Assembly: GCA_020851635.1 (NCBI GenBank) | Contig: JADZCJ010000065.1 | Location: 1 to 64,000 of the forward strand | Reading direction: 5' to 3' | Length of the DNA stretch: 64,000 nt | Source: Anaerolineae bacterium | GTDB taxonomy: Bacteria; Chloroflexota; Anaerolineae; UBA4142; SHND01 | In this document: one piece after another, positions 27,432-36,196 of the stretch | How the letters are laid out: the number at the start of each line of letters is the position of its first letter | Position numbering within the stretch: the first letter of the stretch is position 1 | Translations under genes and position numbers: made by a program | The notes under the pieces: model-generated | Database searches by the model: none | What the model saw: the letters and a program-made list of their open reading frames with translations, nothing else | Told to the model about the DNA's origin: nothing

Positions 27432-28244
27432 ATGGCAAATCGGACGGTAACAAGCGATCAAGTGCGCGCGGTATGGGACACGAACGCGGCACATTGGGAC
27501 GAGCGGATGGGCGAAGGCAATACGTTTCATTTGCAGCTTGTCGAGCCAAGTATGCTGGAATTGCTGGAATTGCGGCGCGGCGAACGGGTCCTGGAAATCG
27601 CTTGCGGAAACGGTCAGTTTGCGCGGAAACTGGCGTCGCTTGGCGCGCAGGTGCTCGCCACCGATTTCAGCCCGAAAATGATAGAACGGGCACGCGCACA
27701 CACAGAGCCATTCAACGACCGGGTCGAATACCGCGTGGTGGATGCGACGCAAGAGACAGAATTACACGCGCTCGGAGCTCGCGCGTTTGATGCGATCGTG
27801 AGCAATATGGCGCTGATGGACATGTCGGACATTGCGCCGCTCTTTCAGGCGATTCAGCAGTTGTTGAAATCGGGCGGACGATTCGTGTTTTCGACCATGC
27901 ACCCCTGTTTCAATTCCAACAACCCAACGTTTTTTGCCGAGTGGACCGACAACGATGGCACGCCCACCGAAACCTATGGGTTGAAATTGACGCGCTATTT
28001 GGAATTACACTCTTATCAAGGGCACGCGCTCCTCACTCAGCCCGTGCCGCAATACTATTTTCATCGTCCACTCTACGCGCTGTTGGGAGAAGCATTCCGC
28101 GCAGGTCTGGTGGTGGATGGACTGCTCGAACCGCGCGTGCCGGCGGATCAGTCAAGCCCGCGTTGGTCGTCGTGGCTAAACTATCATGAATTTCCGCCGG
28201 TGCTGGTCGCGCGGTGTAGGATACAAGTAGAACGTCAAAGGTGA
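27432..28244 (+). CDS. class I SAM-dependent methyltransferase
   Basis: A 270-residue enzyme with motif I VLEIACGNGQFARKLA (about residues 55-70), the acidic LATDFSP, and motif IV AFDAIVSNMALMDMSD. The fold is that of ubiquinone/sterol-type and small-molecule methyltransferases. The substrate is unknown. It heads a two-gene unit with the beta-helix protein, whose start lies 3 bases after its stop, which is an unusual partnership. Confidence 0.85.
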   Translation: MANRTVTSDQVRAVWDTNAAHWDERMGEGNTFHLQLVEPSMLELLELRRGERVLEIACGNGQFARKLASLGAQVLATDFSPKMIERARAHTEPFNDRVEYRVVDATQETELHALGARAFDAIVSNMALMDMSDIAPLFQAIQQLLKSGGRFVFSTMHPCFNSNNPTFFAEWTDNDGTPTETYGLKLTRYLELHSYQGHALLTQPVPQYYFHRPLYALLGEAFRAGLVVDGLLEPRVPADQSSPRWSSWLNYHEFPPVLVARCRIQVERQR

Positions 28245-28247
28245 CAC

Positions 28248-29459
28248 ATGCAGAATCGCAAACTCTTGCTCTTGATTCCGGTTGTGCTCGTCCTGGCATG
28301 TTTGCTCTATCTGATATTGCCAGCCGGACCGGATGGTCCGACAGGAAACGCCAATGCGCGTGAGGACCGCACCCCGACCTGCGCGGTGGAAAATCAACCG
28401 GTCGGAACAAACCCCAAAACACTCACGGTGAATCCCGGTGACAACATTCAGAAAGTTGTCGAACAGGCACAGCCCGGCGATACCGTCGTCATCATGCCCG
28501 GCACGTATAACGAAGGTGTCGTCGTCAAGCGTAACAATATTACGCTGATCGGACAGCCGGACGGCGCCACGCGCCCCATTCTGGACGGGCAAGGACAAAT
28601 AGGGAACGGGGTCATTGCGTGCGGCGACAATTTCACGGTCGAGAATTTGCACCTGAAAAACTTTCAGGCGAACGGCGTGCTGACCAACGGCCCCGACGGC
28701 GTGGTCATGCGAAACATTTTTGCCGAAAACACGGGCGAGTATGGGTTGTTTCCCGTCCATTCAAAAAATGTGCTGCTCGAAAAGAATGTTGTCACGGGCG
28801 CAAACGATGCGGCATTGTATGTTGGGCAATCGGACGGCGTAGTCATGCGCGAGAACGAGGCATACGGGAATGTGACGGGGCTGGAAATTGAAAACACCTC
28901 GAACGCGATCGCCGAAAACAACTATTTACATGACAACACTGCGGGCTTGCTCGTGTTTGTCTTGCCCGACCTGGACCGCAAGGAAGCGTCCAACAATCTC
29001 GTGCGCAACAATCGGATCATTGCCAACAATCACGAAAACTTTGCCAAACCGGGGAGCGTCGTTTCAAATGTGCCGCCCGGCGTGGGCATCATTCTGCTCG
29101 GTCCGGACCAGACAGTGATCACCGAAAACGAGATACGCGACCATCGGAGCGCGGGGATTGCGATGGTTTCATTAAGGACATTCTTTCCCGAACGAAAGGA
29201 ATTTGATGTGGGGACAGAGCCGGAAAATAATCGCATCTATGGGAACACCATGGTGAATAACGGCTATGATGCCCATCCCGCTGCCCGCGAGTTCGGCTTT
29301 CCGGCAGTAGAGATAATCTGGGACGGTTCGGGCGCCAACAATACGTTTGAACAGCCGGGCGCATCGTCCTTTCCACCCGTGCTGCCTGACAATACCTGGT
29401 CGCCGCTCGTCGCGAACGCGTATGTCAAAGTGCTCGGGATACTCCGCAGATTCCTTTGA
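28248..29459 (+). CDS. exported NosD-like right-handed beta-helix protein
   Basis: A 403-residue protein with an N-terminal hydrophobic anchor or signal (residues 5-25). The start of a beta-helix domain follows (DNIQKVVEQAQPGDTVVIMPG in part: QAQPGDTVVIMPGTY) and then Asn/Gly-rich coils to the end. Such domains bind or cleave polysaccharides; no lyase residues can be assigned. An AAAGG ribosome site overlaps the upstream stop. It is one of three beta-helix proteins in the window. Confidence 0.85.
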   Translation: MQNRKLLLLIPVVLVLACLLYLILPAGPDGPTGNANAREDRTPTCAVENQPVGTNPKTLTVNPGDNIQKVVEQAQPGDTVVIMPGTYNEGVVVKRNNITLIGQPDGATRPILDGQGQIGNGVIACGDNFTVENLHLKNFQANGVLTNGPDGVVMRNIFAENTGEYGLFPVHSKNVLLEKNVVTGANDAALYVGQSDGVVMRENEAYGNVTGLEIENTSNAIAENNYLHDNTAGLLVFVLPDLDRKEASNNLVRNNRIIANNHENFAKPGSVVSNVPPGVGIILLGPDQTVITENEIRDHRSAGIAMVSLRTFFPERKEFDVGTEPENNRIYGNTMVNNGYDAHPAAREFGFPAVEIIWDGSGANNTFEQPGASSFPPVLPDNTWSPLVANAYVKVLGILRRFL

Positions 29460-29509
29460 TTCGCCATGTTGGGACAAATACAAGACAAGAAAAAGACAGA
29501 GTATACGTG

Positions 29510-31306
29510 ATGAATAATCACCCACTCCCCCATTGGGACCTCTCTGCAATCTATCCTGCCCTCGACTCGCCCGAGTTTGAGGATGGGTTTGCGCGCGTGA
29601 CCGCGCAAATCAATGCGCTGGCAGAATTATTTGACAGGCACAAGATCGGACGCCGAGCCAAAATTGCGACGAATGCCAGAACGATCAAGACATTCGAAAC
29701 AATCATGACACACTACAATGCCGCGCTGGAAGAGGAAATTACCCTCTTTTCGTACATTATGTCGTTCGTGACGACCAATTCGCGCAACGCGGCGGCACAG
29801 GCAAAGCTTTCGAGATTGCAGCAACACAACATCATAATCTCGAAACTGGGCACGCGCTTTGTCGCCTGGATTGGCTCGCTGGATGTGGATGCCCTGATCG
29901 CTCATTCCGAGGTCGCCCGGGCGCACGAATATGCCCTGCGCCGCGCCAGGATTGACGCGACGCATCAGATGTCTCCGCCGGAAGAAGAGCTCGCGGCAGA
30001 GCTGAGCGTGATCGGGGGCACAGCGTGGGGACGCCTGCATGGCAACGTGTCGTCGCAAATCATGGTCGAGATCGAATTGGAGGGCGAGCAAAAACGTCTC
30101 CCGATGAGCGCGGCGCGCAATCTCGCCTACGATGCAAATCGGACCGTGCGGCAGCGCGCATATAGCGCCGAATTGGATGCATGGGATGCAAATGCGGTGT
30201 CATTGGCGGCGGCGTTGAACAGCATCAAGGGACAGGTCAACACACTGACCAAACGGCGCGGCTGGGACACGCCGCTAGCTTCGGCGCTCCACGACTCGGC
30301 GATTGACCGCGAAACTCTGGACGCGATGATGACGGCAGCACGCGACACGTATCCGGCGTTCCGGCGCTACCTGCGCGCCAAAGCACGCGCCCTGAGTCTG
30401 CCGAGACTGGCGTGGTACGACATTTTTGCGCCGCTCGGCGAAGGTTCGCGCGTCTGGGAGTATGATGTGGCGCGCGATTTCATCCTGACCCATTTTGGGA
30501 CCTATTCCACAGGGATGCAGGAATTGGCGCGGCGCGCGTTTGACGAACACTGGATTGACGCGGAACCGCGCAGCGGGAAACGCGACGGCGCATTCTGCAT
30601 GTGGGTGCGGCGCGGCGAATCGCGCATTCTCTCCAACTATAAACCCGCCTACGGCGGCATGAGCACACTCGCCCACGAGTTGGGACACGCCTATCACAAT
30701 CTGGTCAAGGCAGACCGCACTTGTCTCCAGCGCGACACGCCCATGACACTTGCCGAAACCGCCAGCATCTTTTGCGAGACGATTGTGCGCGAAGCAGCGC
30801 TGCGCGAGGCGACGGGCGCGGAACGGCTGGCAATTCTCGAGGCATCACTCGAAAGCTCGTGTCAGGTGGTTGTGGATATCGCAAGCCGTTTTATTTTCGA
30901 GACTCGCGTTTTTGACGGCCGGCAGGAGCGCGAATTGTCTGTGCAAGAACTGGGCGCGATCATGCTCGACGCTCAAAAAGAAACGTATGGCGACGGGCTG
31001 GACATGGAAATCCTGCACCCGTTCATGTGGGCGGTGAAACCGCATTACTATAGCGCCGAGCGGTCGTTTTATAATTTCCCATACATGTTCGGGCTGTTGT
31101 TCGGCTTGGGGCTTTATGCGCGCTATCAGGCAGACCCGCACGACTTCAAGCGCGGCTATGACGAACTGTTGTCGCTGACCGGAATGGCGGATGCGGCAAC
31201 CCTTGCAGCCCGGTTCGGCATTGAAATTCGCACACCCGATTTCTGGCGCGCGAGTTTGGGTGTCATTGAGCAAGATATCGAGAGATTTGAGCAAGAGGTG
31301 AAATAA
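29510..31306 (+). CDS. M3-family oligoendopeptidase (PepF-like)
   Basis: A 598-residue zinc peptidase that cleaves short peptides in the cytoplasm. The zinc site is HELGH at residues 389-393, with the downstream glutamate in LAETASIFCETI. The N-terminus HWDLSAIYPALDSPEF is typical of PepF/M3B enzymes. The ATG at 29510 was chosen because that family start begins there. It follows the beta-helix gene by 50 bases and may be read from it, and ends at a shared terminator. Confidence 0.93.
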   Translation: MNNHPLPHWDLSAIYPALDSPEFEDGFARVTAQINALAELFDRHKIGRRAKIATNARTIKTFETIMTHYNAALEEEITLFSYIMSFVTTNSRNAAAQAKLSRLQQHNIIISKLGTRFVAWIGSLDVDALIAHSEVARAHEYALRRARIDATHQMSPPEEELAAELSVIGGTAWGRLHGNVSSQIMVEIELEGEQKRLPMSAARNLAYDANRTVRQRAYSAELDAWDANAVSLAAALNSIKGQVNTLTKRRGWDTPLASALHDSAIDRETLDAMMTAARDTYPAFRRYLRAKARALSLPRLAWYDIFAPLGEGSRVWEYDVARDFILTHFGTYSTGMQELARRAFDEHWIDAEPRSGKRDGAFCMWVRRGESRILSNYKPAYGGMSTLAHELGHAYHNLVKADRTCLQRDTPMTLAETASIFCETIVREAALREATGAERLAILEASLESSCQVVVDIASRFIFETRVFDGRQERELSVQELGAIMLDAQKETYGDGLDMEILHPFMWAVKPHYYSAERSFYNFPYMFGLLFGLGLYARYQADPHDFKRGYDELLSLTGMADAATLAARFGIEIRTPDFWRASLGVIEQDIERFEQEVK

Positions 31307-31345
31307 AAGCACACGGGCGAGTCGCTGACTCGCCCGTGTGCTTTT
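31305..31345. terminator. 19-bp bidirectional terminator
   Basis: A perfect stem (31305-31323 with 31327-31345), 3-base loop, A4 at the left and T4 at the right. It overlaps the peptidase stop codon and faces the convergent gene ending at 31378. Confidence 0.85.
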
Positions 31346-31377
31346 CAAGCTTTTAGACTTGACATGTTTGTTGTGAT

Positions 31378-32214
31378 TCACCACCAGTCTTTGCGCGCGC
31401 GCGGGTCCATAAACGTCCCATTGTCGCGGATGACGACGCCAATTTCGTTCGTGCGTGCCCAGCCAAAAACCTGTCCCTGTTTTAGCGCGGGCAGTTGAGC
31501 CCGTCCATTTTCGTTCCAGGCGCGATAGAGCTGCAAGAGGTCGGCAGCTATACAAATATTTTCTACGTGGAGCGTATAACCGCTGATAACATTGTCCTCG
31601 CGAGTGTATTTTAACGTAATACGCTCTTCGGATGCGTACAAGACCAGCACCTCGAAGCGATTCGGGTCATCAAGCGGCGCATCGAGAAAAAAGCCGCGGG
31701 CAGGACGCGCGGCGATGGCGCCGATATTGTATTCGGAACGCGGCACGCGCAGCGCCTCGTTCGGCGCAACGACCATGCCCGCGAGGGTTACGGGAGGATA
31801 TTCGATCGGCGCGTCGCGCGAGTTGGCGCCCCAGTCCCACCCATAGACCTGCGAGACGCTCGAAAAAGCGGGCTCGCGGTCCGGAGCAAAGAGCGAATAG
31901 AGTTTCGGACCCCGTCCATCAATGGGTCCATTATAGTCCACAAGACCGAGCGTGTCTGTCGTCAGAGTATAGCCGCGCAGCGCAAGATTCAGGTCGGCAT
32001 GTTCTGCGGCGGGGCGGTCGGTCACGGGAGGATTGACAACCAGCGTTTCATATGTTTCCCCTGAATCCTCCTTGCAACCGGACGAGGTAATCAATGGCAA
32101 AAATACCCGGGACGTCAGCGTTTGTGATTCGCGGAACGCGACAAGCGGGAAAGCGAGACCGGATAGAGCAAACAACGCCAGAGAAACGATGAGCACAGAC
32201 CGGATGAACTTCAT
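31378..32214 (-). CDS. secreted protein of unknown function
   Basis: A 278-residue protein with a signal peptide (residues 1-26) and a lone cysteine near residue 47. The mature region has a globular, aromatic-rich composition (VYGWDWGANSRD, NENGRAQLPAL, GWARTNEIGVVI). I recognise no family. The conserved-looking end (FMDPRARKDWW) and the TAGAAT promoter 6 bases before the ATG support a real gene. It probably acts outside the cell membrane. Confidence 0.75.
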   Translation of the reverse strand: MKFIRSVLIVSLALFALSGLAFPLVAFRESQTLTSRVFLPLITSSGCKEDSGETYETLVVNPPVTDRPAAEHADLNLALRGYTLTTDTLGLVDYNGPIDGRGPKLYSLFAPDREPAFSSVSQVYGWDWGANSRDAPIEYPPVTLAGMVVAPNEALRVPRSEYNIGAIAARPARGFFLDAPLDDPNRFEVLVLYASEERITLKYTREDNVISGYTLHVENICIAADLLQLYRAWNENGRAQLPALKQGQVFGWARTNEIGVVIRDNGTFMDPRARKDWW

Positions 32215-32220
32215 GCGCCG

Positions 32221-32249
32221 ATTCTAGAGAACATTGGGATAACAGGCAA
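32221..32249 (-). promoter_or_regulatory. leaderless-type promoter of the secreted-protein gene
   Basis: TTGCCT (32249-32244), 17-base spacer, TAGAAT (32226-32221) on the minus strand, then 6 bases to the ATG at 32214. Confidence 0.6.
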
Positions 32250-32466
32250 TAGGAATGACATGCCACGCTGTCGCCGCATCGCGCGCGGATGTCATGCCTG
32301 CGCCCCCCCTCATTTGTGAATTGCGGCACGAATACGGTTTTGGCAAGACGGATGGGCAAAGAAATCTATGTAATTTTGATGTAACAATTGACCACTTGAG
32401 ACGACTAAGGAATCAAATCGGCAAACGCGCGCGACCTGCCGCGCATTTGGCGATTCTCGGCGCAAT

Positions 32467-32494
32467 TTGAGCGTTACAGACCCTATAATATAGT
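32467..32494 (+). promoter_or_regulatory. promoter of the folate operon
   Basis: TTGAGC (32467-32472), 16-base spacer, TATAGT (32489-32494), overlapping another TATAAT at 32484. The ATG is 13 bases on, giving a leader of about 7 bases and no ribosome site. Confidence 0.5.
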
Positions 32495-32507
32495 TTTTGA
32501 AACCCGT

Positions 32508-32897
32508 ATGAGCGATCCCCTTGACCGCATCGAAATCCGCGACCTGCTCCTGCGCTGCATTGTGGGCATCAACGCGTCCGAGCGCAAAAACAAGCAGGAT
32601 GTGCTCTTTAATATTGTCATGTGGGCGGACACGCGCCGCGCCGCACAGACCGACGACATTGACGATTCCGTGAATTATCGTACCGTGACCAAGCAGATCA
32701 TCGAACATGTCGAAGCGTCGGACTATTTTTTGGTAGAACGGCTGGTGGAGCAGGTGGCAAGGATTTGTGTGCGGGACGAACGGGTAGAACGGGTGCGGGT
32801 GACGCTCGAAAAACCGGGCGCGCTTCGATTCGCGCGGTCGGTCGGCGTCACCATCGAGCGCACCCGCACCGAATTGCTCGTCCCTGACGGAAATTGA
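32508..32897 (+). CDS. folB: dihydroneopterin aldolase
   Basis: A 129-residue protein of normal FolB length. It has IEIRDLLLRCIVGINASERKN (in part: LRCIVGINASERKN), the active-site region DSVNYRTVTKQI and the conserved lysine in VTLEKPGAL. It converts 7,8-dihydroneopterin to 6-hydroxymethyl-dihydropterin in tetrahydrofolate synthesis. The folK-folE fusion follows after 33 bases, so the operon covers the first, third and fourth pterin steps. folP and folA are not nearby. Confidence 0.92.
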   Translation: MSDPLDRIEIRDLLLRCIVGINASERKNKQDVLFNIVMWADTRRAAQTDDIDDSVNYRTVTKQIIEHVEASDYFLVERLVEQVARICVRDERVERVRVTLEKPGALRFARSVGVTIERTRTELLVPDGN

Positions 32898-32930
32898 TTT
32901 GTCCGGTTTTTTATCAACAATTGACACGCC

Positions 32931-34157
32931 ATGAACAATGCATATATTTTCCTCGGCTCAAACATCGAGCGTGAAACAAATTATCCGCAAGCGGTAAAAC
33001 GGCTCCGCGAACTGGGCAAGCTCGTGGCGGTCTCGCCCGTCTATGACACGGCGCCCATCGGCGGGGATGCCAATGCGCCTCGATTCTACAATGGCGCGGT
33101 GTGGCTCGCCACAGACCTGTCTCCGCACGCTCTGCGAAATGCCCTGCAGCGGATCGAACAAGAGATGGGTCGCATCCGCGTCGCCGACAAATACGCGGCG
33201 CGGACAATTGATCTCGATCTGGCATTGTATGACCAGGTCATGATCCATGACGACGAGTTGGAAATTCCCGACCCCGCCCTGTTTGAACGCGCGTTTATGG
33301 CGCGCGCGCTGGCGCATCTCAATCCCGACTATGTCATACCGCCGGACGGACCGACGCTGGCGGAACTGACTTGCCGTTTGCACGCCAAATCGGGTGAAGT
33401 GGTCGAGGTCCCTGAAGTGAGTTCACAAATTCAAGAATGGGTTGACACATCTCTAAAGGAGCAGCTGAGCATGATGGAGCACACGGGGCAGCACGCGCAC
33501 AGTTACGATGAGCAAGAGTGGGGTAGCCCGATATCCGAACTGGATACGCCGCGTCTTTTGCCGGAAATGCGAGTCGCGACAGAAAAACAAGTTGCGCGCG
33601 AAGCGATTGCGGATGCGGTCCGAACGATTCTGTACAATGTCGGCGAGGACCCGGAGCGAGTCGGACTGCTTAAAACTCCCGAACGCGTTGCCAAAGCGTA
33701 TGACGAATTGCTTGCCGGCTATCATGTTGACCCGGTCAGCATGATCAACGAGGCCTTTTTTGACACCGCATACGACGACATGGTTGTGGTCAAGGACATT
33801 GAATTTTTCAGTCTGTGCGAACATCACATGCTGCCGTTCTTTGGCAAGGCGCACGTCGCCTATATCCCCGACGGCAAGGTGCTGGGGTTGTCCAAAATTC
33901 CGCGCATTGTTGAAATGTTTGCGCGTCGGCTCCAGTTGCAGGAAAGAATGACCAACGAAATTGCGGAATTTATCCAGGAACTCCTGCACCCGCGCGGGGT
34001 TGCCGTGATCGTCACGGGTCAACACATGTGCTCGATGATGCGCGGCGTCAACAAACCCGATGCCAAGATGGTGACACAGGTCATGCACGGCGCATTCCAG
34101 GACAAAGAAACCCGCGAACAGTTGAACGATCGCTTGCGCCAAGAGAATGGGACCTGA
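32931..34157 (+). CDS. folKE: bifunctional HPPK / GTP cyclohydrolase I (FolK-FolE fusion)
   Basis: A single 408-residue frame encodes two enzymes. Residues 1 to about 155 are HPPK (FLGSNIERE, the ATP-binding [10 protein letters not shown]). Residues about 220-408 are GTP cyclohydrolase I with zinc ligands Cys296 and His299 ([11 protein letters not shown]) and Cys367 ([11 protein letters not shown]). A 60-residue acidic linker joins them. The protein would make dihydroneopterin triphosphate from GTP and also pyrophosphorylate hydroxymethyl-dihydropterin, two non-consecutive steps bridged by FolB. A FolKE fusion is known from Lactococcus, where the same order occurs. Confidence 0.93.
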   Translation: MNNAYIFLGSNIERETNYPQAVKRLRELGKLVAVSPVYDTAPIGGDANAPRFYNGAVWLATDLSPHALRNALQRIEQEMGRIRVADKYAARTIDLDLALYDQVMIHDDELEIPDPALFERAFMARALAHLNPDYVIPPDGPTLAELTCRLHAKSGEVVEVPEVSSQIQEWVDTSLKEQLSMMEHTGQHAHSYDEQEWGSPISELDTPRLLPEMRVATEKQVAREAIADAVRTILYNVGEDPERVGLLKTPERVAKAYDELLAGYHVDPVSMINEAFFDTAYDDMVVVKDIEFFSLCEHHMLPFFGKAHVAYIPDGKVLGLSKIPRIVEMFARRLQLQERMTNEIAEFIQELLHPRGVAVIVTGQHMCSMMRGVNKPDAKMVTQVMHGAFQDKETREQLNDRLRQENGT

Positions 34158-34166
34158 CGCGGGCAA

Positions 34167-35003
34167 ATGCACAAGCTAGCATACGGTTTTATATGTCTTG
34201 GGCTTGTCTTGCTTGCCGCCTGCGGCGCACAGGCAGAGACACGCACAAATCCTGTGGACGGCAAGACGCTCGTGCGTGTGCCTGCGGGCGAGTTTACGAT
34301 GGGCGTCACCGCCGAGCAGGAACAAGCGCTGGTACAGGAAAACGGGTCGGCGGCGGGGCTGTTTGATTTTGAAAAACCCGCGCACACAATCAACCTGGGC
34401 GATTTTTGGATTGACCGCGATCTGGTTACGAACCAGCAATACAAAGAATTTCTTGACGCCAACCCCGAATACCCCATTCCGACAAGCGACATCGAGCAGT
34501 TAAAGGCGTGGAGCTGGGACCCCGACACGCGCTCGTTTCCACAAGGGCGCGCCACGTTTCCGGTTGTCCTCGTCTCGTGGGACGACGCAAACGCGTATTG
34601 CGAATGGGCGGACATGCGTCTTCCGACCGAAGCCGAGTGGGAAAAAGCCGCGCGCGGCACGGATGGTCGTTTGTATCCCTGGGGCAACACGTGGGACGAG
34701 ACAAAAAGCGCGTCCGGAAGACGGGGCGCGACCGACGCGTCGCCCGTGGGACGATTTCCCTCCGGCGCCAGTCCGTACACTGTGAACGACATGGTGGGCA
34801 ACGTCTGGCAGTGGACCAGCACGCTCTTTCGCGACTATCCCTACAACCCCGATGACGGGCGCGAAGACCGTGCCCAAAATGCCGAACGGGTGATACGGGG
34901 CAGCATGTTTGCGTTTGGTCCGACAATTACGCGCACCAACACACGCAACAAGTTGGCGCCTGACGACAAGGCAATCAGCGTAGGATTTCGCTGCGCGATC
35001 TAG
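34167..35003 (+). CDS. SUMF1/FGE-fold lipoprotein lacking catalytic cysteines
   Basis: A 278-residue lipoprotein (lipobox LLAAC, Cys19) with the formylglycine-generating-enzyme-sulfatase fold: VRVPAGEFTMG, VSWDDANAYCEWA, RLPTEAEWEKAARG, VGNVWQW and a GFRCA end. The conserved cysteine pair used by true FGE near RGGS(W)..C is absent (RGSMFAFGPT), so it probably binds rather than oxidises. It starts 9 bases after folKE and ends at a 24-bp terminator. The link to folate genes may be only transcriptional. Confidence 0.85.
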   Translation: MHKLAYGFICLGLVLLAACGAQAETRTNPVDGKTLVRVPAGEFTMGVTAEQEQALVQENGSAAGLFDFEKPAHTINLGDFWIDRDLVTNQQYKEFLDANPEYPIPTSDIEQLKAWSWDPDTRSFPQGRATFPVVLVSWDDANAYCEWADMRLPTEAEWEKAARGTDGRLYPWGNTWDETKSASGRRGATDASPVGRFPSGASPYTVNDMVGNVWQWTSTLFRDYPYNPDDGREDRAQNAERVIRGSMFAFGPTITRTNTRNKLAPDDKAISVGFRCAI

Positions 35004-35018
35004 CTGGTTGTGGCGCAT

Positions 35019-35066
35019 AAAATCCCGCCCCTCTGACACAAATTTGTGTCAGAGGGGCGGGATTTT
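35019..35066. terminator. 24-bp perfect palindrome terminator
   Basis: A continuous 48-base palindrome centred at 35042/35043 ends in T7 at the right. It closes the folB-folKE-SUMF1 unit. Confidence 0.85.
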
Positions 35067-35255
35067 TTTGTGACGGTATCCTTATTGCTGCGCGCTGCGT
35101 TCTAACCAGCAAGAACAGAAACCGAGTCGCGCGCTTGGCTGATCGAGATCGTCTACAGCGAAAACCGGGCAATTGTCCTTGAAATTCGCCCGAACAATCA
35201 GGCAGCCGGGAGAAACCCTCAATCCATCCGGCATATACAGAAAGGACCCAAAACC

Positions 35256-36092
35256 ATGAAACAGCAACTCTCTCGCACAACCCTCGTTCTCGTCACTGCA
35301 CTGCTCGTCACGCTGGCAGCAGGCATGAGCACACTGGTGATTCACGCGCAAGCCGCGCCCGATGTCTCTACACAGTCGCAAGCGCATCAAGTGTCTGCGT
35401 CCCGAGGCGGCAGGGATCGGGACGGCGACGGGCTCAAGAACAAGCAAGAGAAAAAGTGCGGCACAAATCCGCGCGCGGCGGATACGGATGGCGACGGCGT
35501 CATTGACAGTCTCGAAGATAGTGACGGCGACAAGCTGCTGAATATTCAAGAATTTGCGAGCAAAACCAAGTGTCGCAACGCCGATTCGGACAAGAACGGT
35601 ATTTTGGACAGCAACGAAGACAAAGACAAGGAGGGTTTGACGAACCTTCAGGAATTTATCGTGAGCACGCACCCGCGCCGCGCCGACACGGACAAGGACG
35701 GCATCAGCGATGCGCTGGAAGATCATGACGGCGACAACGTGCCAAACAAAGATGATGATGACGTCAACGACGATGATGATGTCAACGACAACGACGACGA
35801 CGATGACGTCAATGACGATGATGACGATGCCGACGACAACGACGATGATGACGCCAATGACACCGACGACGACGATGCCAATGACACCGACGACGACGAT
35901 GCCAATGACAACGATGACGACGATGCCAATGACAACGACGATGACGATGCCAATGACAACAACGATGACGATGCCAATGACAACGATGACGACGATGACA
36001 ACGACACCGACGATGACAACGACACCGACGATGACAACGACACCGACGACGACAACGACACCGATGACGACGATGACAATGATAATGACTGA
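35256..36092 (+). CDS. secreted TSP3-like calcium-binding protein with Asp-rich repeat tail
   Basis: A 278-residue protein with a signal peptide (residues 1-32). Residues 50-165 have thrombospondin-type-3-like calcium loops (DRDGDGLKNKQE, DTDGDGVIDSLED, DTDKDGISDALED). A tail of about 110 residues is almost only Asp and Asn, built from 8-residue units (DDDDANDT/N) and then 6-residue units (DDDNDT). It should bind many calcium ions at the cell surface. AAAGGA lies before the ATG. The open frame on the opposite strand is a by-product of the repeats. Confidence 0.85.
   Translation: MKQQLSRTTLVLVTALLVTLAAGMSTLVIHAQAAPDVSTQSQAHQVSASRGGRDRDGDGLKNKQEKKCGTNPRAADTDGDGVIDSLEDSDGDKLLNIQEFASKTKCRNADSDKNGILDSNEDKDKEGLTNLQEFIVSTHPRRADTDKDGISDALEDHDGDNVPNKDDDDVNDDDDVNDNDDDDDVNDDDDDADDNDDDDANDTDDDDANDTDDDDANDNDDDDANDNDDDDANDNNDDDANDNDDDDDNDTDDDNDTDDDNDTDDDNDTDDDDDNDND
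35748..36080 (+). repeat. tandem coding minisatellite (24-bp then 18-bp units)
   Basis: GAC/GAT/AAC codon repeats. From about 35840 to 36000 a 24-base unit encoding DDDDAND(T/N) recurs six times or so. From about 36000 to 36065 an 18-base unit encoding DDDNDT recurs about four times. Near-identical units suggest recent slippage, so length may vary between strains. Confidence 0.85.
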
Positions 36093-36156
36093 CGCCCGAA
36101 CCGGTCCGGCAACTGCCTGAAAGCAAGATGCCTTGCAAGAGCGGTCAAGCCAAAAA

Positions 36157-36196
36157 AAAAGAACCCGTCGAGGAGTTGTCCTCGACGGGTTCTTTT
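36157..36196. terminator. 18-bp bidirectional terminator
   Basis: The stem pairs 36157-36174 with 36179-36196 around GTTG, with A9 on the left and T4 on the right. It lies between the convergent genes ending at 36092 and 36197. Confidence 0.85.
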
